Assembly (NCBI RefSeq): GCF_029223485.1
Contig: NZ_JARHTP010000018.1
Coordinates: 186,001-250,000, forward strand
DNA length: 64,000 bases
Direction of reading: 5' to 3'
DNA from: Streptomyces coacervatus
GTDB lineage: Bacteria > Actinomycetota > Actinomycetes > Streptomycetales > Streptomycetaceae
Notes under the pieces: generated by a model
Told to the model about the DNA's origin: nothing
Databases searched by the model: none
What the model saw: the letters and a program-made list of their open reading frames with translations, nothing else
Shown here: piece by piece, positions 1-8,320 of the stretch
How the letters are laid out: the number at the start of each line of letters is the position of its first letter
Numbering within the stretch: position 1 is the stretch's first letter
Position numbers and translations under genes: made by a program

Positions 1-423
1 CTGCGCGCCGCCGGGCTCGACGTGGTCTGCTACGGCGGCCTGGCCAAGTCCCACTTCGACGAGCATCTCGGGGCGTACGCCGGGCTGTTCACCCCTCCCC
101 ACTACATCTGCACCAACGATGTGCGCCCCGGACTGCGGGAGATCACCGCGCACTTCGGGCTGGAAGACGGCCAGGTGCTCTTCATCGACGACGTGGCCCG
201 GGTCGCCGAGGCGGCCAGGGCCCTCGGGGCACCGTTCATCGGCCGGCCCAGCCGGTTCGAGCACAGCCACCAGGCCGAGCTGATGCGGCAGGCCGGGGCA
301 CGCCACCTGGTGGACGGGCTGGACGAGATCGACGACGCGCTGCTGCGCACGGTCGACGAGGAGGCGACGGCCGGCACGCTGTGGCCGACCCGCGCCGCCG
401 AACCGGTCCCGACGGCCGGTTAG
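1..423 (+). CDS. HAD-family hydrolase, C-terminal part (5' end outside window)
   Basis: The reading frame is already open at base 1, so only the last 140 codons are seen. The segment has the late motifs of haloacid-dehalogenase phosphohydrolases: a Lys in GGLAKSHF followed by TNDVRPG, then the acidic motif LFIDDV that normally binds Mg2+ beside the nucleophile Asp. The nucleophile motif itself lies upstream of the window. Such proteins act in the cytoplasm on small phosphorylated metabolites; the substrate cannot be told. A strong hairpin follows the stop. The family is fairly sure, the role unknown. Confidence 0.75.
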   Translation: MRAAGLDVVCYGGLAKSHFDEHLGAYAGLFTPPHYICTNDVRPGLREITAHFGLEDGQVLFIDDVARVAEAARALGAPFIGRPSRFEHSHQAELMRQAGARHLVDGLDEIDDALLRTVDEEATAGTLWPTRAAEPVPTAG

Positions 424-440
424 CCCCTTCTCGCCCGTGG

Positions 441-480
441 GCCGTCCGGACCCCCTGAGGGAAGCGGGGTCGCGGACGGC
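441..480 (+). terminator. GC-rich hairpin after HAD gene
   Basis: The arms GCCGTCC + GACCCC and GGGGTC + GGACGGC pair, with a small bulge, 18 bases after the HAD stop codon. There is no T-run, as is usual for Streptomyces terminators. Confidence 0.55.
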
Positions 481-572
481 TCATGGGCCGCCCGGACCGT
501 GGGGCGCCCGGGCCGTCGTACGGCATCTCCCGGCCCCCGCCATACGACACCCCCGGACAGTCGTAGAACCTC

Positions 573-1322
573 TCAGACGGCCAGCGTGCCGCCGTCGACC
601 GGGACGGTCGCGCCCGTCACGAAGGACGAGGCACCGCTGCACAGCCACAGCGCCGCCTGCGCCACCTCGACCGGGGCGGCGAACCTCTTCTGGACGGCAC
701 GCGCGAAGAACGACTGCTCCATGCCCGGCATCTGCTCGACGACCGACTCCATCATCTCGGTGAGCGTGCTGCCCACGGCCAGGGCGTTGACCCGGATACC
801 CCGGTCCCCGTACGAGGCCGCCGCGGCCTTGGTGAGGCCGATCACCGCGTGCTTCGCGGCCACGTAGGGCGCGCCCACTCCGGTGGCGATCAGGCCGGCC
901 ACGCTCGCGGTGTTGACGATCGTGCCGCCGCCGGTGGGGAGCATGGCGCGGATCTGGTGGCGCATGCAGTTCCACACGCCCCGGACGTTGACGTCCATGA
1001 CGGTGTCGTAGTCGTCGTCCGACATCTCGTGCAGATCGACGCCGAGCGTGGCGTGGCCGGCATTGTTGAAGGCAGCGTCCAGGCGGCCGAAGCGCTCCAC
1101 CGCGGTGGCCACGACCCGTTCGACGTCCTCGCCACGGCGTATGTCCCCGGTGACATACGCCGCCCGGCCGCCCTTGGCCTCGATCTCCTCGGCCACCGAG
1201 GCGAGTTGCTCCTTACGGCGGGCCGTGAGCACGACGGCCGCGCCATGCTCGGCGAAGAGCCGTGCCGCCGCCGCGCCGATGCCCGACGAAGCTCCGGTGA
1301 TCATGACTACCCGGTCGCTCAT
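573..1322 (-). CDS. Short-chain dehydrogenase/reductase
   Basis: A 249-aa classical SDR, the usual family length. It has the cofactor motif TGASSGIG near the N-terminus, NNAG in the middle, a catalytic Ser in NTASVAG, and YVAAK (Tyr/Lys pair). It ends with the family's GATVPVDGG. The family uses NAD(P)H to reduce ketones or oxidise alcohols in the cytoplasm; the substrate is unknown. I prefer the ATG giving MSDRVVMITG; an in-frame start 7 codons upstream is possible. It is divergent from a ScbR-like TetR gene, which suggests control by that repressor. Confidence 0.88.
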   Translation of the reverse strand: MSDRVVMITGASSGIGAAAARLFAEHGAAVVLTARRKEQLASVAEEIEAKGGRAAYVTGDIRRGEDVERVVATAVERFGRLDAAFNNAGHATLGVDLHEMSDDDYDTVMDVNVRGVWNCMRHQIRAMLPTGGGTIVNTASVAGLIATGVGAPYVAAKHAVIGLTKAAAASYGDRGIRVNALAVGSTLTEMMESVVEQMPGMEQSFFARAVQKRFAAPVEVAQAALWLCSGASSFVTGATVPVDGGTLAV

Positions 1323-1343
1323 TACGCACGCTTGTTCGATCAT

Positions 1344-1377
1344 GACGGTCAGTCAAACAGGCACCTGCCAGACCGTC
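1344..1377. promoter_or_regulatory. Possible operator dyad between SDR and ScbR-like genes
   Basis: GACGGTC at 1344-1350 and GACCGTC at 1371-1377 form a 7-bp inverted repeat with 20 bases between the arms. It sits in the shared intergenic region, where an autoregulating TetR protein would bind. It is short and could be chance. Confidence 0.25.
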
Positions 1378-1524
1378 AGCCGGATTGGGCAGTCGTTACC
1401 GGCCAACCTGCCAAGAACGTTCCGAGCTGCTCGTTTTCCGGATCTCTTGGGAATTTCTTGACCTATGGTGGTGCCGTCGCGGGCCCGCCGCGGCACACGG
1501 GGGCGGGAGGAGGTGCGAGCACAT

Positions 1525-2121
1525 ATGCCGCGACAGGAGAGGGCCGAGCAGACCCGGCAGCGGATCGTCAGGGCCGCGGCCGCCGAGTTCGCCGAGCACG
1601 GCTACGACGGCACCTCCCTGCACCGGATCGTCAGATCGGCCGGCGTCACCATGGGCGCGCTGACCTTCCACTTCCCCAGCAAGTCGGCCCTGGCGGACGC
1701 CGTCCAGGAAGCGGGCACGACCGCCACCCGCGAGGTGATGCTCATCGCCGCCCCCGCGCCGGGACTGCAGGGCGTGCTCGACGGGGTGCTGACCCTGGCC
1801 GACGCCCTGCGCACCACACAGAGCATCCGCGCGGCCGCCCGGCTCACCCGCGAGGGGCACGCCGCCGACCACGGATGGTACGGCTCCTGGGCCCCCGGCC
1901 TGCGCGAGGCGCTGGAGCGGGCCTGGCGCGAGGAGCACCTGGACGGCGGACTGACCGCGCCGGCGGCCGCCTCCCTGCTCTCCCACGTCCTGCTCGGCGT
2001 CGAAACCGCCGCCACCGCCCCGGACGCGGTGCGCACGATCACGGGTGACGGCCCCGAGGAGACCCTGACCGAAGCCCTGAAGGCGCTGGGCACCCTTCTC
2101 GCCCCCAACTCCCCTCACTGA
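1525..2121 (+). CDS. ScbR/ArpA-like TetR-family regulator
   Basis: A 198-aa TetR-family repressor. The N-terminal HTH region (TRQRIVRAAAAEFAEHGY, then TMGALTFHFPSK) is close to the gamma-butyrolactone receptors ScbR/ArpA, which typically read KGALYFHFxSK. Such receptors release DNA on binding a butyrolactone and gate antibiotic regulators. A GGGAGGAGG ribosome site lies 11-12 bases before this ATG, which decides the start over an upstream GTG. No obvious ScbA-type synthase is in the window, so it may be an orphan or pseudo-receptor. It is divergent from the SDR gene and upstream of a SARP gene. Confidence 0.8.
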   Translation: MPRQERAEQTRQRIVRAAAAEFAEHGYDGTSLHRIVRSAGVTMGALTFHFPSKSALADAVQEAGTTATREVMLIAAPAPGLQGVLDGVLTLADALRTTQSIRAAARLTREGHAADHGWYGSWAPGLREALERAWREEHLDGGLTAPAAASLLSHVLLGVETAATAPDAVRTITGDGPEETLTEALKALGTLLAPNSPH

Positions 2122-2349
2122 ATGCGCAGTTCCGCACACGTGCCGTATCGCTCGATCGCCACGCTCCACACGTAGTACGGAATTTTCCGCGCCCGGTCCA
2201 CTGCCCGGCGCGTCACTCCCGCCGCAGCTCAGCACCCCTGAGCGCATCGCCGCACACCCCCTCCCCGTCACCGCCGTCCCGACACTCGACCTGGAAACAT
2301 AGAGAATGTTCTGTATATTTGCGGCTGACCGGGAGAGAGGAGTCCGTCC

Positions 2350-3616
2350 ATGCATCCGGCCACAGAGCACGTCCCGCCGGCCCAGCGGCTCTTCGCCCAT
2401 CTGCCGCGGGCCGACCAACGGCGGTGGGCCGGCGTCTACTTGAAGGGACTGCTGGCCACCCCGGGCAAGAAGTCGCTGCGGCGCATAGCGGCTTCGGTGA
2501 CGCCGTCCCCGACGGCGCCCCAGTCGCTGCAGCAGTTCGTCAACGACAGCGCCTGGCGGTGGCGCCCGGTCCGCGCCGAACTCGCCCGCTGGGTCGCCGG
2601 GCACACCGCCGCGCATGCCTGGACGCTCTGCCCCGTGGTCATCCCCAAGCGGGGCGAGCTGTCCGCCGGCGTCCACCGGCGCTTCGTGCCCGCCTTCGGA
2701 CGTACCGTCAACTGCCAGCTCGCGGTGGGCGCATTCCTCTCCGGCGAGCTCGGCGACCTCTCCGTGGACTGGCGGCTGTACCTGCCGCGGCGCTGGACCG
2801 AGGACGCCACGCTGCGGCACCAGGCCCGCATCCCCGAGCCGACCGGGCATGCCAGCGCGGCCGATCTGTGCCTCGCCCTCGCCGACCAGCTGTCGGGGAT
2901 CACACCCGAGATGCCGCCGGTGGTCGTCCACACCGACGGTCACATCGACGCCATGGCCGTGATCGAGGGCCTCGGGGCCCGCGGCCTGGACTGGATCGTG
3001 GGTGTGCCCGACAGCCTGCCCCTGTCGCTCGCCCCGGCCGCCGCCCCCCACCCGGCCGACCCGGCGGCACTCCACGCGGCCCCGGAGCCGGCGGGCGACC
3101 TGCTGCGGCGGCACGCCCGGCCGGCCGCCACCGCCCCCCTCGCCCCCGGGCAGCCCCGGCTCGGCACCGTACGGGTGCTGCTCCCGGCACAGAACCGGCC
3201 GGCCCTGCTGGTCGGCGTCTGGACCGCCGCACACCCACGGCCCGACCGGATCTGGCTGACCGACCTGCTGCCGGCGTGGCGCGCCCGGGCCGTAGGACCT
3301 GTTGCGGAAGTCCCGCCGGCCCCGCGACCTTCGACACGCGCCCCCATCGCCGCACCGGGCACAAGCCCAAGTACGTCCGGACCGTCGACGAGGCCTCGCA
3401 CCCGGCACGCCGGGACTCTCGCAACAGGCCCTCGCGGTCATCGGCTCCGCAACCGCCGCACGGGTCGGGGTCGCGGAGGCCGAGCTGGGGCTGCACGACT
3501 TCGCGGGCCGGTCCTATCCCGGCTGGCACCGCCACGCCACGCTGGTCTCCATCGCCTCGGCGCACCGCCGGCTCGGGCACGAGGTGTGCCTGGTCCCGTC
3601 CCCGGGCGACGGCTGA
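2350..3616 (+). pseudogene. IS701-type DDE transposase, frame-broken
   Basis: The first ~315 codons (frame 1) look like an IS701-family transposase, with an N-terminal region of the FAHLPRADQRRWAGVYLKGL type and a putative first catalytic Asp in VVVHTDGHIDAM. From about 3290 frame 1 turns into low-complexity Arg/Pro codons. The family's C-terminal end (LGLHDFAGRSYPGWHRH) instead appears in frame 2 and stops at 3616. So at least one frameshift separates the two parts, probably with local rearrangement. No terminal inverted repeats were found. It lies between the receptor gene and a SARP gene and is likely inactive. Confidence 0.65.
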
Positions 3617-3771
3617 CCGCCGTAAGCCGGTCGGCGACCGCCGATCGACAGCCCCTCCCCCCACACAGCACCACCGGAACCCCGCAGCGACGCAGGGCTC
3701 CCGCTGATCCGTTCGCCCGTACACCGGTACACCGCTCCCCGGGCGGTGACACCCAACCTTGAGGAGGGGCT

Positions 3772-4578
3772 GTGGAGTTCCGTGTCCTTGGACCGATCGA
3801 CATCCGCGAGCAGGGGCGTGACATCACCCCCCGCGCGCCCAAGCAGCGGCAGGTGCTCGCCCTGCTCATGGCGAAGGCCAACCACCGTGTGTCCGTGCCG
3901 GCGCTGCTGAGCGAGGTGTGGGACGGCGAGCCGCCCCGCACCGCCACCACCGCCCTGCAGACGTACATCGGGGCGATACGCAAGGCGCTGGCCGCCGGCA
4001 CCGGCGCCGGCGCCCGTGAGATCGCCGACCACCGGCTGGTCACCGACGGCAACGGCTATGTGCTGTGCCTGCGGCCCGACGAATGGGACCGTCCCCGCTT
4101 CGAGCGGCTGGTCCTCGACGCCCGTGGCCTGCTGGAGAAGCGCGAGGCGCACGCCGCCGCCGAGGTGCTCGGCGAGGCGCTGGCCGTGTGGCGCGGGGCG
4201 CCCTTCGGGAACGTCCGGCACGGCAGTCTGCTCACCGTGCAGGCGCGGGTGCTGAACGAGGCGCACCTCGCGGCATGCGAGGCGCGGATCGACGCGCTGC
4301 TGCTGTGCCGGCGCTTCCAGGAGGCGGTCGGGGAGGCCATCGCTCTGGTCGGCGAGCACCCGTACCACGAGAACCTGCACACCCAGCTGATGCGGGCGCT
4401 CTACGCCTCGGGCCGCCGGGCCACGGCGCTGGAGGTCTACCAGTCCCTGCACCGCCGTATGACCGACGACCTCGGCATCCCCCCGTCGCCCTCCACCACG
4501 ACGCTCCACCACGTGATGCTCCAGGACAACCCCGACCAGCGCTATCTCGCGGCCGCGGGCGCGGGGGCCCTGCAGTGA
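3772..4578 (+). CDS. SARP-family transcriptional activator (small type)
   Basis: A 268-aa Streptomyces antibiotic regulatory protein. It has an OmpR-like winged-helix domain (about 1-95: FRVLGPIDI, LLSEVWDGEPP, ALQTYIGAIRK) followed by a bacterial transcriptional activation domain ending with LRALYASGRRATALEVYQ. It has no ATPase or TPR extension, so it resembles ActII-ORF4-type pathway activators, which bind direct heptamer repeats. The GTG start follows GAGGAGG by 5 bases. No antibiotic biosynthesis genes follow; the next gene converges. Its target may be the nearby efflux gene or lie elsewhere. Confidence 0.87.
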   Translation: MEFRVLGPIDIREQGRDITPRAPKQRQVLALLMAKANHRVSVPALLSEVWDGEPPRTATTALQTYIGAIRKALAAGTGAGAREIADHRLVTDGNGYVLCLRPDEWDRPRFERLVLDARGLLEKREAHAAAEVLGEALAVWRGAPFGNVRHGSLLTVQARVLNEAHLAACEARIDALLLCRRFQEAVGEAIALVGEHPYHENLHTQLMRALYASGRRATALEVYQSLHRRMTDDLGIPPSPSTTTLHHVMLQDNPDQRYLAAAGAGALQ

Positions 4579-4595
4579 CGCCCCACCACCCTCGG

Positions 4596-5537
4596 CTAAG
4601 GGGCGCCCTCGTCCGTCCACAGGCTCTCCACGGCCCGCGAAGGGCCGCCCACCGCGCGTACCTGCTCCATGGCCGCCTGGACGAAAGCCCGTAGCCGGGC
4701 GGTCTCGTGGCCGGTGGGCCAGACGAAGGCGTAGTCGATGCCCGGGGCGTCCGTGAACGGCTTGAAGACCAGGCCGGGCCGGCTGTAGTAGTGGGCGCCG
4801 GCGGCCGCCACCGGTGTCACGCCCTTGCCCGCGAGAACCAGGGAGAGCGCGTCCTCCCAGTGCGTCATGGCCTGCCCGTGCGGGATGGGCCGCCCCGACG
4901 GCGTCTGCCGCGGGAAGTGGTGGTCAAGCCAGTGCGTCGGCACATTCCCGGCGACCGTCAGCAGCGTCGCCTCCGCGAGGTCCTCCACGCTCACCGAGTC
5001 ACGCCGCGCGAACGGGTGCGCCGACGACATCAGCAGCACCCTCGGCTGCGCCACCAGCACCGGACCCAGCGTCAGATCCGGTTCGGCCAGCGGTGGTTCG
5101 GTGACCTGGAGCTCGATGTCCCCCGCGCGCAGCGGACCGTAGGGGTCCGAGATCTGCACCTGCCGTATCTGCACGTCCACACCCGGGTGGCGACGCCCGA
5201 ACACCTCGGCGATGCTGTGCAGCAGATGGCCCGTGAACGCGCCGGAGAAACCGATCCGCAGCGAGCCGGTGATGCCCCGCCCGGCCGCCATGGCCCTGGC
5301 GACGGCCTCCTCGACCCCCCGCCACGCGGGCGCGAGCTCGCCCCCGAGCTGTTCCCCGATGGGTGTGAGGGTGACCTGACGGCTGGTGCGGTCGAACAGC
5401 TTGGCACCGATACGGCGCTCCAGCCGGGCGACGGTCTGGCTGACCCGGCTCTGCGAGACACCCACGCGCTCGGCGGTCCGCCCGAAGTGCAGTTCTTCCG
5501 CGAGGGTCAGGAAAATCTCGATCTCCTGGCGTTCCAT
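4596..5537 (-). CDS. LysR-family transcriptional regulator
   Basis: A 313-aa LysR-type regulator. The N-terminal winged HTH reads FLTLAEELHFGRTAERVGVS then SRVSQTVARLERRIGAKLFDR, which is typical of the family; a periplasmic-binding-like effector domain follows. The ATG before ERQEIEIF is preferred because the upstream in-frame stretch does not look like protein. It is divergent from an MFS exporter with an interrupted dyad between them, so it probably controls that exporter in response to an unknown ligand. Confidence 0.88.
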   Translation of the reverse strand: MERQEIEIFLTLAEELHFGRTAERVGVSQSRVSQTVARLERRIGAKLFDRTSRQVTLTPIGEQLGGELAPAWRGVEEAVARAMAAGRGITGSLRIGFSGAFTGHLLHSIAEVFGRRHPGVDVQIRQVQISDPYGPLRAGDIELQVTEPPLAEPDLTLGPVLVAQPRVLLMSSAHPFARRDSVSVEDLAEATLLTVAGNVPTHWLDHHFPRQTPSGRPIPHGQAMTHWEDALSLVLAGKGVTPVAAAGAHYYSRPGLVFKPFTDAPGIDYAFVWPTGHETARLRAFVQAAMEQVRAVGGPSRAVESLWTDEGAP

Positions 5538-5574
5538 CACCGGTTCTCCCGCGCCCCTCACTTCCGCGACCTCG

Positions 5575-5601
5575 AACGATGAGCCCAGCGAATCGATCGT
5601 T
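5575..5601. promoter_or_regulatory. LysR-type interrupted dyad
   Basis: AACGAT (5575-5580) and ATCGTT (5596-5601) form an inverted repeat with 15 bases between them, in the divergent LysR/MFS promoter region. LysR proteins commonly bind such T-N11-A type dyads; specific binding here is inferred. Confidence 0.4.
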
Positions 5602-5678
5602 GCACAGATCGTCCTTGTTGCGCAGGTCCCCCGATTCGAAGCTGGACATGCCAGCGAGATCATCAGGAAGGACCGCTC

Positions 5679-7151
5679 ATGGCCGTCACCGAATCCTCAC
5701 CGCCCACCAACCCCACGCACGAGGCCGTCGCACCACCCGGGCCCGTCGCCGACAGCACCGTCTTCGGGACACGCGAGTGGCTGGTGCTGATCACCCTGTG
5801 CTGCGCCACCTTCATGTGCGGCCTGGACTTCTCCATCGTCACCGTCGCCCTGCCCGACATCGGCACCGCTCTCGGCTTCTCCTCGGCCGGCACCCTGCAG
5901 TGGGTGGCCACCGCCAGCCTGCTGCCGTCGGCGAGCCTGCTGCCCCTGTTCGCCCGGGTCGCCGACCTGATCGGCCGCAAGCGGCTGTTCACCCTCGGCG
6001 TCGCCGTCTTCACCCTGTTCTCGCTCGGCGCCGCCCTCGCGAACAGCCCCGGCGTGCTGATCGCCACCCGCATCGGCCAGGGCACCGCCGCCGCGATGAT
6101 CGCCCCGTCCGCCATCGCCCTGATGACCGGCTACTTCCAGGAGGGCCCCAAGCGCGCCCGCGCCCTGGGCCTGAACGGCGCCGTGATGTCGCTGGGCTTT
6201 GTGCTCGGCGCGCTCGGCGGCGGTGTCATCACCAACGGCTTCAGCTGGCGCTGGACCATGGTCGCGCTGTGCGTGATGGGTGCGCTGGCGCTGGCCGGGG
6301 CGCTGGCCCTGCCGGCGATCCACGAGTCCGGTGCCGCCCGCCGGATGGACATCCCGGGCGCGATCCTGGCCACGCTCGGCCTGTTCGGCCTGGTCTACGG
6401 CATCTCCACCGGCGGTGACCAGGGCTGGACCCGTCCCGCGGCGCTCGGCCCGATCGTCGGCGGTCTGGTGCTGCTGGCCGCGTTCCTGCTGGTCGAGCGG
6501 AGCCACCCGGAGCCGCTGGTGCCGCTGTCGGTGCTGAACCGGCCGTCCGTGAAGTGGTCGGGGCTGTTCGGTGTCATCACCTTCGGCATGTGCGCCGGTA
6601 CGACGGTGCTGCTGAGCCTGTACATGCAGGACGTGCTGGGCTTCACCGCCCTTCAGGCAGGGCTGAGCTACCTCGGCGAGGGCGCGGCCGCGACCATCGG
6701 CGGCATGTACGTCGCGAAGCTGCTCGGCCGGTTCGGCGGGGTGAAGGTGCTGGCCGCGGGTCTGCTCATCCAGGGCGTCGGCACGGTCGCGATGTTCGCC
6801 CTGCCGCAGGACGTGAACCTGGCCGCGCTGCTCGTCACCTCCTCCGTGATGGGACTCGGCCACGTCTTCAGCGTCGTCTCCTTCATCACCGTGATGACCA
6901 CGGGCGTCACCGAGGAGGACCAGGGCGTCGTCGGCGGTCTGTCGCAGCTGCCGCAGTACGTGGCCGCGATCGGTGTCTCGGGGCTGAGCGCGATCGCCGC
7001 GGCCCGCACGGGCGCCCTCTCGTCGGGCGCCACCCCGTCCCGCGCCGACATCCTGGGCGGGCTGCACGCGGGCATGGTCACGGCCGGTGTCGTCGCCCTC
7101 GCCGGTGCCCTGCTCGTGGGCGCCGTACTGCGCAAGCGGACCACGGCCTAG
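5679..7151 (+). CDS. MFS drug-efflux transporter (DHA2, 14-TM type)
   Basis: A 490-aa integral membrane protein with about 14 hydrophobic segments. TM1 carries LDFSIVTVALPDI, the DHA2 version of the usual LDxTIVNVALP. Loop 2-3 has the motif A sequence ARVADLIGRKRLF. The antiporter motif C region is glycine-rich (LGFVLGALGGGV). Family members export drugs or secondary metabolites using the proton gradient. The ATG follows AGGAAGGA. The divergent LysR gene is the likely regulator; a SARP and an MBL hydrolase nearby suggest a resistance or signalling context. Confidence 0.9.
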   Translation: MAVTESSPPTNPTHEAVAPPGPVADSTVFGTREWLVLITLCCATFMCGLDFSIVTVALPDIGTALGFSSAGTLQWVATASLLPSASLLPLFARVADLIGRKRLFTLGVAVFTLFSLGAALANSPGVLIATRIGQGTAAAMIAPSAIALMTGYFQEGPKRARALGLNGAVMSLGFVLGALGGGVITNGFSWRWTMVALCVMGALALAGALALPAIHESGAARRMDIPGAILATLGLFGLVYGISTGGDQGWTRPAALGPIVGGLVLLAAFLLVERSHPEPLVPLSVLNRPSVKWSGLFGVITFGMCAGTTVLLSLYMQDVLGFTALQAGLSYLGEGAAATIGGMYVAKLLGRFGGVKVLAAGLLIQGVGTVAMFALPQDVNLAALLVTSSVMGLGHVFSVVSFITVMTTGVTEEDQGVVGGLSQLPQYVAAIGVSGLSAIAAARTGALSSGATPSRADILGGLHAGMVTAGVVALAGALLVGAVLRKRTTA

Positions 7152-7180
7152 GCGGCCTTGCCGAATTCCGGTGCGGTACC

Positions 7181-7257
7181 GCGCCCTAAGGGGCGCGGGG
7201 CTGTGCTTGATATGCGGCTCCGCCGCGTGGGCGCGACCAGCCACGGCGGCGCCGCAG
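7181..7257. repeat. Dispersed palindromic Streptomyces intergenic repeat
   Basis: GCGCCC-TAAG-GGGCGC is followed by GCGGCTCCGCCGC and GCGCGACCAGCCACG. This composite matches from memory a short palindromic element scattered between many Streptomyces genes. It may also end transcription of the MFS gene. Confidence 0.55.
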
Positions 7258-7341
7258 ACGACCGACGGCACATCAACCGTCCGCGCCGTCCCCGTATCCG
7301 AGCCGCTCCGGGCGCCTTCGCCGCCTGCGAGGAGACCATCC

Positions 7342-8175
7342 GTGAACGACAGCCGACTGCGCAGGCCTTCCGCCGTACGTACCGTGCGCGTGGGCGAGAT
7401 GAAGGTCAGCTATGTGCCCGACGGGGCGATGCTGCTGAAGCCGGCCGGCCGTCTGCCCGCGGCCGTCGACCGCCACTGGAGCAGTTACAGCGCCCACCTC
7501 AACGACACCCGCCGGCTCGTCGCCAACACCGGCGGCCTGCTCGTCGAGCACGGCACCCGGGCTCTGCTCATCGACGCCGGGTTCGGCCCGCGCGCGGTAC
7601 CGGAGGACCCCGCCCACCCCGACCGGGGCGCGGTGCACGGCGGCTCGCTGCCCGGCAATCTGGCCCTGCTGGGGCGCTCGCCCAAGGACATCGAGACGGT
7701 GGCCTTCACCCACCTCCACGCCGACCACATCGGCTGGGCCTGCGTCGACCCGCCCCTGTTCACCCGGGCCACCTTTGTCGTCCCCAAGGCCGAATGGGAC
7801 GACCGCGACCCGGCGGTGGCGGCCCTCGAACCCCGCACCCGGCTGGTACTCGCCGGTGACGAGGTCTTCCCCGGCGTCCACGCCGTGGCCCTGCCCGGCC
7901 ACACCGCCGGTCACACCGGCTTCGTCATCGCCTCCCACGGCACCCGCCTGCTCGCCTTCGGCGACGCCCTGCTCTCCCCCCTCCAGATACGGCACCCCGA
8001 GTGGTCCGCGATCGCCGACGCCGACGCCGACCCCGCCCGGTCGGAGCGCCACCGCCGCTGTCTGATCGCCGAACTCCTGCGCCCGGACACCCTCGGCTTC
8101 GGCATCCACTTCGCGGACGTGGTCTTCGGCCGGGTGCGGTCGCACGGGCAGCGGGCGGCCTGGCATCCGCTGTGA
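7342..8175 (+). CDS. MBL-fold metallo-hydrolase
   Basis: A 277-aa metallo-beta-lactamase-fold enzyme. The metal motif HxHxDH is seen as HLHADHIGW, followed by a His in PGHTAGHTGF, an Asp in AFGDAL, and a late His in GFGIHF; together these form a binuclear zinc site. The family includes lactonases and other hydrolases; the substrate is unknown. The GTG start, giving VNDSRLRR, is chosen because a GAGGAGA site precedes it and the longer frame runs through an intergenic repeat. Lactone hydrolysis is attractive given the ScbR-like receptor 5 kb away, but that is inference. Confidence 0.82.
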   Translation: MNDSRLRRPSAVRTVRVGEMKVSYVPDGAMLLKPAGRLPAAVDRHWSSYSAHLNDTRRLVANTGGLLVEHGTRALLIDAGFGPRAVPEDPAHPDRGAVHGGSLPGNLALLGRSPKDIETVAFTHLHADHIGWACVDPPLFTRATFVVPKAEWDDRDPAVAALEPRTRLVLAGDEVFPGVHAVALPGHTAGHTGFVIASHGTRLLAFGDALLSPLQIRHPEWSAIADADADPARSERHRRCLIAELLRPDTLGFGIHFADVVFGRVRSHGQRAAWHPL

Positions 8176-8320
8176 CTCTGCTCGGAGCGCTGAGCGGTAC
8201 GGCCCTGCGCCGGCACAGTCCGCGTGCACCCGGCCGAACCGATGCGAACAGGGCATGTCCGCCGACTCTCCGACATGGTCCAATCGGTCGGACGGCCGAC
8301 AGTGAGTGGGGACGTGACCT

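Noticed and set aside
5697..7271. Long minus-strand ORF of 524 codons opposite the MFS gene
   Set aside because: Composition is a repetitive mirror of the MFS coding strand (Gly/Arg/Gln/His-rich, no motif), typical of antisense frames in high-GC DNA.
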